Positions 25,836-34,056 of a stretch of 64,000 bases of DNA are shown one piece after another. Each line of letters starts with the position of its first letter. Positions within the stretch are counted from its first letter, which is position 1. The translations under genes and the position numbers were made by a program. The notes beneath the pieces are model-generated. The model was not told where the DNA came from. It ran no database searches and saw only the letters and a program-made list of their open reading frames with translations. This DNA comes from Geobacteraceae bacterium. GTDB lineage: Bacteria > Desulfobacterota > Desulfuromonadia > Geobacterales > Geobacteraceae. The stretch is from assembly GCA_029975275.1 (NCBI GenBank), contig JARKPN010000082.1, positions 62,001 to 126,000 of the forward strand. Reading direction: 5' to 3'.

Positions 25836-26909
25836 TTACGGGAACCGGACCGTCTCGAACACCTTCTTCGCGGCCTTCCAGGTCCAGTGTGAGTCGTCGG
25901 CAAAGTAGACGTCTTTTTCTCCCGCCCTGACCATGGGGAGGAGGATTGCCTTGGTGTCTATCAGGGTGTATCGCCTGGGCAGCCGCCTCAGTTCGTCGAA
26001 GAACCTGTTTTCCGGATAGGGGTTATCGACGATGAACTCCCGGTAGAGGTCGTACTTGTCCACGATGGGCATGAAATAGAGCTTGATCCCCTTCTTCCCG
26101 AGGATGTCGGCCAGCCTGTTGAAGGTCTCGTTCACCGCCCCTACCGTCCGGGAGTTTATGTAGGGGAGCATGGTCAGATCTTCGTAAAAGAACAGCAGCT
26201 CATCGTCGGCCCGCGCCGAAAAAAGGCTTTTCGAAAGCTTCCTGCGGTAGATCTTTCCCCTGAAGCCGTTGTCGGAGAAACGATACAGCAGGTTGTAATA
26301 GAAAAACTTGAAATTGCCGTCGTTGATGAAGCCCACCTTGGGGAGGTAGTCCAGGCGGTAGGTGGTCTCTGCATAGTAACGCCTGATGGCCGCGGGGGAG
26401 TCCGTGGCGCTGAGGTCGAGCTCTTTCCCGTAGCGGGGGATGCAGTAGCGCACCACCGACTCTATGAGGATGTAGCGCGGCTTGATCCTGTCCAGGTCGC
26501 CGTTGTTTATCAGCACGGCCAGGGTAGAGATCGGGGAGAAGCCAGCAACCCTGTCGCCGGTCGGGTAGGGGTAGATGTTCAGGACCGAGTTGTTGTTTAT
26601 GGTGGAGATAAAGTCCTGGTAGTAGCTGTTCCTCCCCTCTCCTCCCCCCATGGAGAACGAATCGCCTATGGTCATGACGTCGACCTTCCGGCCGTCGTAC
26701 TCCCTCAGGCTGATATGCCGCTTCGGAAGGTCGTTGACCACCTTCCGGTACTGCCTGGAGCCGAGGGCGTACCCCATGCGGGCAAAGTCGCCGCCGTCGT
26801 ACTTCTTGGTGAACAGGACCTCGGTGCAGCATTTCCAGACCACGAGATTCAGCAGCACGAAGAACAGCAGAAAGGAAAGTACGAAGATTGTAAACTTCCG
26901 GTATTTCAT
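25836..26909 (-). CDS. Membrane-anchored SGNH-type acyltransferase-like protein (paralogue B)
   Basis: A 357-residue paralogue of the downstream gene. It has an N-terminal transmembrane helix (about residues 6-26), MTIGDSFSMGGG (Ser84), FINDGNFKFF, LLYRFSDN, FIVDNPYPENRFF and a C-terminal ADDSHWTWKAA (Asp338/339, His341). The true start is the ATG at 26909; frame continuing upstream is an out-of-frame reading of the MBOAT gene. It follows the MBOAT stop by 14 bases. The 156-base gap to paralogue A holds short hairpins (for example GGGCGGA/TCCGCCC) but no U-tract. Confidence 0.75.
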   Translation of the reverse strand: MKYRKFTIFVLSFLLFFVLLNLVVWKCCTEVLFTKKYDGGDFARMGYALGSRQYRKVVNDLPKRHISLREYDGRKVDVMTIGDSFSMGGGEGRNSYYQDFISTINNNSVLNIYPYPTGDRVAGFSPISTLAVLINNGDLDRIKPRYILIESVVRYCIPRYGKELDLSATDSPAAIRRYYAETTYRLDYLPKVGFINDGNFKFFYYNLLYRFSDNGFRGKIYRRKLSKSLFSARADDELLFFYEDLTMLPYINSRTVGAVNETFNRLADILGKKGIKLYFMPIVDKYDLYREFIVDNPYPENRFFDELRRLPRRYTLIDTKAILLPMVRAGEKDVYFADDSHWTWKAAKKVFETVRFP

Positions 26910-26923
26910 GGTCGGCCCTGAAA

Positions 26924-28396
26924 CTAGAACTGGAAATAGAGGAATTCGCTGACCTTGCTCATGTTCAGCAGCGCGTAAACGGCGATCGCCAGGATAAACA
27001 GCAGGCTCTTCCATCCCGGCTTGAAGGAATCGGTCATCTGGATCGAGTTCCTGGTCGTCAGCACGATGACGAGTGCTCCCAACAGGTACCAGACCGTTTC
27101 GTCCTTGCCCTGGATACCGGCGAGCCAGTGCTTGCCGAACTGCACGTCCAGGTCCCCGATGAGGGGCAGCCTGCCGAGAAACCTGGGGAGTATCACCCCG
27201 GTCTGACCCGCCATCCCCTTGAAGACCTTCATGGCGGAGGCCCAGTCCTGGGCGCGGAAAAAGACGAACGAGAGGTTCACGAAGTTGAACGTGATGAACC
27301 ACGCCAGGAACCTGGGCATCTTGAGCTTTTTACGTTTCCAGCAGTGATTGATCACCAGCGCGGCCCCGTGGAGCGAGCCCCAGATAACAAAGGTCCAGCC
27401 GGCGCCGTGCCAGACCCCCGAGATGAACATGGCCACGAATATGGCCACCATGGAACGGGCAAAGGTTATGCTCTTGAAGGAACGGAGGATGGGGGTGTAG
27501 ATATACGTGGTTACGAAATTGGTGAGGGTGATGTGCCACCGTTTCCAGAAATCGATGGCGCCCGTTGCCTTGTAGGGACTGTTGAAGTTGACCGGGAGCC
27601 TTATGTTGAACAACAGGCCCAGGCCGATGGCCATGTCGCTGTAGCCGCTGAAATCGAAATAGAGCTGAAAGGTGTAGCAGAAGCTGGTCGCCCAGGCTTC
27701 GAGAAACCCCAGGGTGGGCGCGGTATCGAAGCCGGCCTTGGCCCAGACGGAAAACTGGTCCGCCACGGCGACCTTCTTGAAAAGGCCGATGAAAAAGAGA
27801 TACAGTCCGGGGGCGAAGTTCCGGTAGTTCAGGACCTTGTTCCTGAGCCGGTCGAACTGGGGCATCATCTCCTTGTGGTGCAGGATGGGGCCGGCCAACA
27901 GATGGGGGAAGAAGGTGACGAACAGCGCGTAGTTGAGCAGCTTCCGTTCCTCGACCAGTCCCTCGTAGGAGTCCACCAGGAATGCGATCTGGGTGATGGT
28001 GAAGAAGCTGATGCCCAGCGGCAGGACGATATGGAGCAGCGGCAGGTCGAGACCCAGTGCCATGTTGATGTTGGCGATGAAGAAGTCCATGTATTTGAAG
28101 TAGCCCAGGAACAGGATGTTCATCCCTATGCCGAAGAACAGTATCCCCTTCTTGGAGACGAAGCGCCGTTTCATCGCGTCCACGTCAATCAGCAGGCTGC
28201 CGATGGTATAGTTGAAAAGGATCGATCCCAGTATGAGCGGGAGGTATTTGACATCCCACCAGCTGTAGAAAAACAGCGAGGCGAACAGCAGCCAGGCATT
28301 GGCCGCAATGGTGAGCCGAATCCTGTTGAGCAGGTAGAAGCCGATAAGCGTTACCGGCATGAAAAGAAACAAGAATTCGTAGGAATTAAAGAGCAT
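26924..28396 (-). CDS. MBOAT-family O-acyltransferase (AlgI/DltB-like)
   Basis: A 490-residue polytopic protein with about ten transmembrane helices. It has the MBOAT hallmarks: FPHLLAGPILHHKEMMPQF (about residues 170-188), AIDFWKRWHITLTNFVTTYIY and the catalytic-histidine motif GVWHGAGWTFVIWGSLHG (about 327-344). MBOATs such as AlgI and DltB pass acyl groups across the inner membrane to periplasmic acceptor transferases. The ACP and acyl ligase genes lie just upstream and two SGNH genes just downstream, so acyl-ACP is the likely donor. A GGAG site precedes the ATG. Confidence 0.93.
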   Translation of the reverse strand: MLFNSYEFLFLFMPVTLIGFYLLNRIRLTIAANAWLLFASLFFYSWWDVKYLPLILGSILFNYTIGSLLIDVDAMKRRFVSKKGILFFGIGMNILFLGYFKYMDFFIANINMALGLDLPLLHIVLPLGISFFTITQIAFLVDSYEGLVEERKLLNYALFVTFFPHLLAGPILHHKEMMPQFDRLRNKVLNYRNFAPGLYLFFIGLFKKVAVADQFSVWAKAGFDTAPTLGFLEAWATSFCYTFQLYFDFSGYSDMAIGLGLLFNIRLPVNFNSPYKATGAIDFWKRWHITLTNFVTTYIYTPILRSFKSITFARSMVAIFVAMFISGVWHGAGWTFVIWGSLHGAALVINHCWKRKKLKMPRFLAWFITFNFVNLSFVFFRAQDWASAMKVFKGMAGQTGVILPRFLGRLPLIGDLDVQFGKHWLAGIQGKDETVWYLLGALVIVLTTRNSIQMTDSFKPGWKSLLFILAIAVYALLNMSKVSEFLYFQF

Positions 28397-28474
28397 TCAG
28401 CACTCCTTTTGACACACGAAAAGGAGGCACATGGCCTCCCCGGGTAATATCGAAGGTGCGGACCCGCCGGTCGG

Positions 28475-28714
28475 TTACTTCTTTTTCAGCTTCCTGTCGA
28501 TCAGGTCCGCCATGTCGCCCACGTTCTTCAGGGACTGGAGCTCGCCCAGGGCGAACTTGACGCCGAACTTCATCTCCACCGCAATGACCAGGTTCAGGTG
28601 CGAGAGGGAATCCCAGTCGTCTATGTCGTCCGCGGTCGTCTCCCGCTTGATGATCAGGCCGCCGTCGTCGAACACCTCGCGGAATATGCCGTTAAGGATT
28701 TCCATGATTTCCAT
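28475..28714 (-). CDS. Acyl carrier protein of the O-acylation cassette
   Basis: A 79-residue carrier protein. DDIDDWDSLSHLNLVIAVE (about residues 29-47) contains the D-S-L phosphopantetheine attachment site (Ser36). The acidic helix character and length match ACP and DltC. Its GGAGG Shine-Dalgarno lies inside the last codons of the ligase gene, two bases before its own start, so the ligase and ACP are translationally coupled. This is not the housekeeping fatty-acid AcpP by context: it sits between an AMP-forming ligase and an MBOAT. Confidence 0.88.
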   Translation of the reverse strand: MEIMEILNGIFREVFDDGGLIIKRETTADDIDDWDSLSHLNLVIAVEMKFGVKFALGELQSLKNVGDMADLIDRKLKKK

Positions 28715-28716
28715 CG

Positions 28717-30342
28717 CTATACCTCCAGTGTTGATATATCGCCTGCATCCGTGCCCAGGTATCTCGCCTTCAGGACACGTCTCATGATCTTGCCGCTCTT
28801 GTTCTTCGGTATGTCCTCCACAAAGACCACGTCATGGGGGGTGGCAACGGAAGAGAGCTTATGGGTCACGTAGAGCCGGATCTTCAGCTCGAGCTCCTGG
28901 GAGTAGCCGTATTTCCTGTGCAGGGCTACGAACGCAACCACCTTTTCGAACAGGATCTCGTCCGGCACGCCCACCACGCCGGCCTCCGCCACCTCCTCTA
29001 TCTCCAGCAGGGTGCTCTCGATCTCGAAGGGGCTTATCAGATGCCCGGCGGTGTTGATGACGTCGTCAGACCGGCCCACGAACCAGAAGTAACCGTCCGG
29101 GTCACGGTAGGCCTTGTCCCCGGAATAGTACCAGCCGTTTTTGAACTTGCCGGCGTAGACCTCCGGGTTGTTGAGGTAGGTCACGAACATGGACGGCCAG
29201 CCCGCCCTGACGCACAGGTTTCCGGTCACGGTATCGGCAACCGGGTCTCCCTCGTCGGACACGATGGCGGCCTCGATGCCGTCCACCGGTTTTCCCATGG
29301 CGCCCGGCCTGATCTCCTGGCCGGGCCGGTTGGCGATCATGATAGCGCCCGTCTCGGTCTGAAACCAGGTATCGAAGATATCGCGTGAAAAGGTCCGGCG
29401 GATCCAGGCGATAACCTCGGGGTTCAGCGGCTCGCCGACGCTGAAGATGGTGCGCAGCGAAGGAAGGCTGAAACGGCTGTAGAAATCGGGCTCCTCCCGC
29501 ATGAGCATCCTCAGCGCGGTGGGCGCGGTGTACCAGACGTTCACCCGCTCCTCATCCAGGATCCTGAACCACGATTCGGGGTTGTAGCTGCCCGCGAACT
29601 GGATCTGGGTCACCCCCAGGTTCCAGGGCCCGACGATGCCGTACGAGGTCCCGGTCACCCACCCCTGGTCGGCAGTGCACCAGTAGACGTCGTTCTGCCT
29701 GAGACCCAGCACCCCGGCCGCCGTGGCGGTATGGGAGAGGACCGCCCGGTGGACGTGCAGCACCCCCTTTGGTTTGCCGGTGGAGCCCGAGGTATAGTGC
29801 AGGATGGCGGGCGTGTCCGGGGAAGTCCGCGGGACGGTGAACTCGTGCGAGGACTCGGCCATGAGCCGGTCGTAGCTGAGGATGTCGTCGGCCAGGTGCC
29901 GGTCGCTGTCGATCACGATTATCCAGCGCAGGGCCGGCATCCTGTCGCGGACCGCGGCGATCTTTTTGACGAAGCTCTTTTTTGTGATGACCCCTTTTGC
30001 GGATGCGTCTCCCAGCCGGTCCAGGATCGCCTCTTCGCCGAAGTTGGAGAACAGGGTGCCGGCCACCACCTCCAGCTTCAAGGCCCCGAGAAAGGCGACG
30101 AACTGCGGGACCGCCTTGGGCAGAAAGGTGAAGAACATGTCCCCCTTGCCGAAGCCGAGCGTTGCCAGCGCGTTGGCGAACCGGTTGGTGAGCCCGTCCA
30201 GGTCGGCGAAGGTATAATCGTGCCGCTCCAGGGACGGGGTGATGAAACGCAGGGCGACCCTGTCGGACCTGCCCGCTTCGCACTGTCCCCTTGTGCAGAG
30301 GTACCCGATGTTGTGTTGTCCGTCAGTCGTGACCGATGACAT
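28717..30342 (-). CDS. AMP-forming acyl ligase, acetyl-CoA synthetase-like
   Basis: A 541-residue ANL-superfamily ligase. The P-loop ILHYTSGSTGKPKGVLHVHR (about residues 179-198), TADQGWVTGTSYG (about 218-230), DTWFQTETG (about 320-328) and the C-terminal catalytic lysine motif PKNKSGKIMRR (about 516-526) are visible. TADxGWVTGxSY and W-QTETG point to the acetyl/propionyl-CoA synthetase branch, not the amino-acid branch of DltA. Immediate coupling to an ACP gene suggests that it loads a short acyl group, perhaps acetate, onto the carrier. A purely CoA-dependent activity cannot be excluded. Confidence 0.85.
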   Translation of the reverse strand: MSSVTTDGQHNIGYLCTRGQCEAGRSDRVALRFITPSLERHDYTFADLDGLTNRFANALATLGFGKGDMFFTFLPKAVPQFVAFLGALKLEVVAGTLFSNFGEEAILDRLGDASAKGVITKKSFVKKIAAVRDRMPALRWIIVIDSDRHLADDILSYDRLMAESSHEFTVPRTSPDTPAILHYTSGSTGKPKGVLHVHRAVLSHTATAAGVLGLRQNDVYWCTADQGWVTGTSYGIVGPWNLGVTQIQFAGSYNPESWFRILDEERVNVWYTAPTALRMLMREEPDFYSRFSLPSLRTIFSVGEPLNPEVIAWIRRTFSRDIFDTWFQTETGAIMIANRPGQEIRPGAMGKPVDGIEAAIVSDEGDPVADTVTGNLCVRAGWPSMFVTYLNNPEVYAGKFKNGWYYSGDKAYRDPDGYFWFVGRSDDVINTAGHLISPFEIESTLLEIEEVAEAGVVGVPDEILFEKVVAFVALHRKYGYSQELELKIRLYVTHKLSSVATPHDVVFVEDIPKNKSGKIMRRVLKARYLGTDAGDISTLEV

Positions 30343-30380
30343 CGCTCAGTTCCTTTCGCGATTCCAGTTGGTTTCAGCTT

Positions 30381-31463
30381 TCACTTCCCGCACTCGTGGC
30401 ATTGTGCCCTTACCCCGGCGATAATCGCGTCGATGTTCCGCTTTGTCACCAGCTTGCCGAAATCGGCGGGTACGGCCTTGCCGGGAATGCCCAGAACCCG
30501 GTGGGCGATAAGCGTGCCCACGGCCGGATAGACGTGGTCGCAGTCGGTAAAGGTGCGGTCGTAGTCACGGGTCACGCTGTTCAGGTCCATAAAGTGGTAG
30601 ACGCCACCGAAGACCTTCACCAGATCCCGCAGCCAGCGCTCGTAGTCCGGGAGGCGGTTCAGCCTCAGCATGAGGCAGAACAGCGGCTTGGACACCGGAG
30701 TGGTAAAAACCACGAATCTGGTTCCCGGATTGTCGTGCTTGAGCTTCTGAAGCTTCTCTTTCAGCCGTTCGTCGTAACGGTAATGACCGCCATACCCCTC
30801 GGTGCTGAACCAGACGAACTGTTCGCGCATCAGGTTCTCCCTGTCGGCCCGGGACCTGGCGCTCGGGGTACGGACGTTACCTCTGTCATAGGTGCCCCGC
30901 ACCTGCTTCCCGTTTGCCTTCAGGTTGCTCACCGAATAGCGGAGCGTATCGCCGGTGAGCAGCATCCGGTACCGGTACAGGAACGAATTGCTGGTCTCGA
31001 AATAGCGCTCCGGAGCCTCAAAGGTCTTCTTGTAGCTGGCATTGCTGCCGAAGAAGTCCATCCCGATGAGTATCGTTTCGAAATCCCGTCCGCGCCTTTC
31101 CCTGGCATACCGGATGTACTCCTCGTACTCGGCGGGGATCATGGTCGCTGCGGCGTAGTTGAAGGCGCCGGCACCCGTGAAGTCGTTCTGGTTCAGGGCG
31201 GCCACCCGGCTGCTGCCGATGAGCAGCGACCGGTAGGGGAAATCCCTGAACGTCACCAGGTTGGTCTTCTGCAGCCGTTCATTGAAACCGATCTGTCGTC
31301 CGTTCCAGCGGTTGCAGTGGTCGAAGCACCAGAGCGGATCCATGAGGTAGTTGAACAGCGCCACCAGGGTCAGGAGAGCGGCCAGGGCACCGAGAGAACC
31401 CTTCACCCACGAGCGGTATCCGTTTTTCCTCGCGCTACCGGCGGCGTTGAGGCAGAATACCAC
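30381..31463 (-). CDS. DltD-like SGNH membrane protein (third of the cassette)
   Basis: A 360-residue protein with one transmembrane helix (about residues 21-41), then LLIGSSRVAALN (Ser84/85; the GSSR form of SGNH block I) and near the C-terminus DCDHVYPAVGTL (Asp307, His310; D-x-x-H). This Ser-first, DxxH-last order is that of DltD. It is only distantly like the other two SGNH proteins here. It starts at a GTG preceded by GGGGAAG and lies four bases after the GT9 gene, and the ligase gene follows after 38 bases. Function by motif and context: periplasmic acyl transfer or hydrolysis. Confidence 0.65.
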   Translation of the reverse strand: MVFCLNAAGSARKNGYRSWVKGSLGALAALLTLVALFNYLMDPLWCFDHCNRWNGRQIGFNERLQKTNLVTFRDFPYRSLLIGSSRVAALNQNDFTGAGAFNYAAATMIPAEYEEYIRYARERRGRDFETILIGMDFFGSNASYKKTFEAPERYFETSNSFLYRYRMLLTGDTLRYSVSNLKANGKQVRGTYDRGNVRTPSARSRADRENLMREQFVWFSTEGYGGHYRYDERLKEKLQKLKHDNPGTRFVVFTTPVSKPLFCLMLRLNRLPDYERWLRDLVKVFGGVYHFMDLNSVTRDYDRTFTDCDHVYPAVGTLIAHRVLGIPGKAVPADFGKLVTKRNIDAIIAGVRAQCHECGK

Positions 31464-31467
31464 GCCG

Positions 31468-32547
31468 TCACGCTTCCCCGCGGGAGCCGTTACCTTCCAG
31501 GAGTTCCCGACAGGCCGTAAGCACGTCCTCGACGGAAATCGCCTCCATGCAGGCCGGTTTCATCCGTTGAGAAGGCTCGCACTCGGTAAAGAACTTCTGC
31601 CTGCACGGGGAGCAGGGAAACTGCTTGTAGATGATCCTGGCGCGTTCGCTCCAGGGTCCGAACTTGACCGGCGACTGGGGCCCGAACAGGGCCACCAGCG
31701 GGGTCCCGGCAGCGGCCGCCAGATGCATGATGCCGCTGTCGTTCCCCACGAACAGCGCGGCCCTCCGGAGCAGCGCCATGGACGTCCTCAGGTCGTTCTT
31801 TCCCACCAGGTCCGCACAGCCGTTGAACAGGTCCCGCGACTGTTCGAAGATCCCTCTCTCGCGCGGCGCACCCAGTACGGCAACGCGGAGGCCATCCTCC
31901 CCGAGCAGGGCGGCCAGGCGGGCGAAATCCTCCAGGTGCCAGCCCCGCTGGGGTATGGCGGCAAACGGGTGAATGATCGCGAAGCTCTCTCCGGGAGCGA
32001 AGCCTTCACTCGCCAGGAGCTCATCGGCCTTTTTCAGTTCCTCGGCAGTGGACCAGGATTCCAGGTAGTCGTCGGTCACCGGCACCCCGTCGGCCCGCAG
32101 GACCTCCAGGAAATTGAGCACCTCGTGGCGGTCGTGGCGATAGGGAACGCGCCGGGTGAGCAGGCCCCCCCGTCCCTCGGTGTCGAACCCCACCCGTTCC
32201 CGTGCGCCGCTCAGCCAGGCGATGATGGCGCTGGAAAGGGAGCGCTTCAGGACATAGGCCTTGTCGAAGCGTTGGGCCCGCAGCTCTTTGATGAATCTCC
32301 ACTTGGCGCCCAGGGTCCGGTGCGCTCCGCGGCTGTCGGCATGGATGGTGACCGGATCCCAGAAGAGCATCTCGTCCACGTAGGGTATCCCCTGCACCAT
32401 GTCCGAGGAGCCGGGCGCCACCACCCAGACAATGTGGGCATCGGGCTCGGCACGACGCAGGTTTCTGAGAAAAGGGACCGTCAGGATGGTGTCGCCGATG
32501 AACCGATAACGGAGCACCAGTATCCGCTTTCCAGCTTCACCTTTCAC
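31468..32547 (-). CDS. Family 9 glycosyltransferase (heptosyltransferase-like)
   Basis: A 359-residue GT9 enzyme. The N-terminal ILVLRYRFIGDTILTVPFLR (about residues 9-28) and C-terminal LFVGNDSGIMHLAAAAGTPLVALFGPQSP (read as GNDSGIMHLAAAAGTP then ALFGPQSP, about 251-278) are the ADP-heptose binding signatures of WaaC/WaaF-type enzymes. It should add a heptose to the LPS inner core in the cytosol. It is three bases downstream of the Trm112-like gene. I cannot tell heptosyltransferase I, II or III. Confidence 0.9.
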   Translation of the reverse strand: MKGEAGKRILVLRYRFIGDTILTVPFLRNLRRAEPDAHIVWVVAPGSSDMVQGIPYVDEMLFWDPVTIHADSRGAHRTLGAKWRFIKELRAQRFDKAYVLKRSLSSAIIAWLSGARERVGFDTEGRGGLLTRRVPYRHDRHEVLNFLEVLRADGVPVTDDYLESWSTAEELKKADELLASEGFAPGESFAIIHPFAAIPQRGWHLEDFARLAALLGEDGLRVAVLGAPRERGIFEQSRDLFNGCADLVGKNDLRTSMALLRRAALFVGNDSGIMHLAAAAGTPLVALFGPQSPVKFGPWSERARIIYKQFPCSPCRQKFFTECEPSQRMKPACMEAISVEDVLTACRELLEGNGSRGEA

Positions 32548-32550
32548 TTT

Positions 32551-32721
32551 TCATTCCTCACCCAGTTTTATCGCCTCTTCCACGAGGAGTACCGGGATCC
32601 CGTCACGGACCGGGTACTTCAGCCCGCAGGCCGGGCAGACCAGGTCTTCGCCGGATTGGCCGAGGGGGCCCTTGCACCTGGGACACGCGAGAATATCCAG
32701 CAGTTCTTTAACCAGCTCCAT
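32551..32721 (-). CDS. Trm112/YcaR-family zinc-ribbon protein
   Basis: A 56-residue protein: [20 protein letters not shown], then [20 protein letters not shown]. The two CxxC pairs and the Y-P-x-x-x-G-I-P-x-L ending are the Trm112p-like signature. In enterobacteria the homologue YcaR is encoded next to lpxK, as here. I chose the ATG at 32721, which has AGGAG upstream. A 234-base gap separates it from lpxK; the gap holds a small inverted repeat TTGCG-ATAC-CGCAA (32876-32889) and no gene I can support. Confidence 0.88.
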   Translation of the reverse strand: MELVKELLDILACPRCKGPLGQSGEDLVCPACGLKYPVRDGIPVLLVEEAIKLGEE

Positions 32722-32955
32722 GGCATGGCTCCTGATCAACGGATTCCACAGAAAATGTCTGACGACCCCTCAAACGATCCTCCCCCACCCTGCCCCTCCA
32801 ACCCGCGGGAGGTAGAGGCTTTCTTCCAGGCTGTTCCAGGCATGTCGCGAAGCCGTCAAAGGTTTGTATCCGGATTTGCGATACCGCAATATTGCAGCGG
32901 GACATCCCATTGGGGCCGGATAAAGTTCGTATATTGCCACAAAACCACCCAAATG

Positions 32956-34032
32956 TTAAAGCAGTTTCTCTATCGCCTTTTCGAGGACCTCCTGGTCCGC
33001 GATCTCGATTTCCAGGAGCGCCGCATAGCGGTCAACGCCGAGCCCGCCGTACGAAGCCAGCTTGACCGAGTCCTTTTCCGTGGTGATCAGGTAGTCGGCC
33101 CCTGTCTTATCGAGCTCCAGCAGGATCTCCCCCACCTCCCCGCCGTCATAGCGGCAGTGGTCCCGGAAGGCCAGGGTCGCGGCAAGCGTCAACCCTTCCC
33201 GGCGCAGCGCCGTGAAGAAGGAAGACGGATCGCCGATGCCGGCAAAGGCGACCCCCTTCCTGCCGGCCAGCAGGGAGAAGGATGCCGGCGGCCCCCCATC
33301 GAAAGGCGCTATCCCGGCCAGTCGGTGGTAGGAGCGGCACGTGGGGATCCCGCGGACCGGAGGATACTCCCTCGACTTTTCGCAGCGGGTACGGACGACC
33401 AAGTCGGCCCTCCGCAGGGCCGAGACCGGCTCGCGCAGGAGTCCGGCCGGGAGGGTGTGGCCGTTGCCGAAAGGGTTCCGTGCGTCCAGCAGGATTATGT
33501 TCAGATCGCGGCGGAGACGCTGGTGCTGAAAGCCGTCGTCCAAGATGAAGACGTCCGGATGGAACTTTTCAAGGGCATGCAGTCCGGCACGATAGCGGTC
33601 ACGTCCCGTCATCACGATCAGCCCCGGAACCGAGCGCGCGATCAGAAAAGGCTCATCCGCCGCCTCGGGAGGAGCGAGGAGAATGCATCGGCCGTCCGAG
33701 ACCACGCGTACCCGGTCTTCCTCAGGACCGCCGAAACCGTGGGAGAGAAGCGCCACCCGTTTCCCCCGCGCCAGGAGCAGGCGGGCCAGCAGGATGGCCG
33801 TGGGTGTTTTTCCTGTTCCGCCCACTGAAAGGTTACCCACCGAGATAACCGGTTTTCCCAGAGAAAAGGAGGGTAACCCGCCTGTCCGGTACAGCAATGC
33901 CCGTATCCGCAGGACAAGGGCATACCCCAGGGATAGCGGGACGAGCAGGGCGAGCAGCAGCCTGTCGGCCGGGGTCCGCCGTTTCCCCTCCCACAGTTCC
34001 CGGAAATATCTCTCAAGCCACGCGGTTTTCAA
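32956..34032 (-). CDS. lpxK: Tetraacyldisaccharide 4'-kinase LpxK
   Basis: A 358-residue inner-membrane kinase that phosphorylates the 4' position of the lipid A disaccharide. The Walker A motif VGGTGKTPTAILLA (about residues 69-82), RDRYRAG, and VFILDDGFQHQRLRRDLNI (about 155-173, the LpxK DDGFQH signature) are clear. An N-terminal hydrophobic helix (about 22-44) matches the membrane anchor. It sits 24 bases after kdtA in the lipid A gene run. Confidence 0.95.
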   Translation of the reverse strand: MKTAWLERYFRELWEGKRRTPADRLLLALLVPLSLGYALVLRIRALLYRTGGLPSFSLGKPVISVGNLSVGGTGKTPTAILLARLLLARGKRVALLSHGFGGPEEDRVRVVSDGRCILLAPPEAADEPFLIARSVPGLIVMTGRDRYRAGLHALEKFHPDVFILDDGFQHQRLRRDLNIILLDARNPFGNGHTLPAGLLREPVSALRRADLVVRTRCEKSREYPPVRGIPTCRSYHRLAGIAPFDGGPPASFSLLAGRKGVAFAGIGDPSSFFTALRREGLTLAATLAFRDHCRYDGGEVGEILLELDKTGADYLITTEKDSVKLASYGGLGVDRYAALLEIEIADQEVLEKAIEKLL

Positions 34033-34056
34033 GGGATCCGCCTCGTGCCCGGCCGC

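Noticed and set aside
25836-27302. Longer version of SGNH paralogue B starting inside the MBOAT gene
   Set aside because: The extension is an out-of-frame reading of the MBOAT C-terminus. The ATG at 26909 begins the transmembrane anchor shared with paralogue A.
31351-33828. An 825-codon plus-strand open frame
   Set aside because: Antisense to GT9, Trm112-like and lpxK genes with no family motif; it even crosses real gene boundaries.
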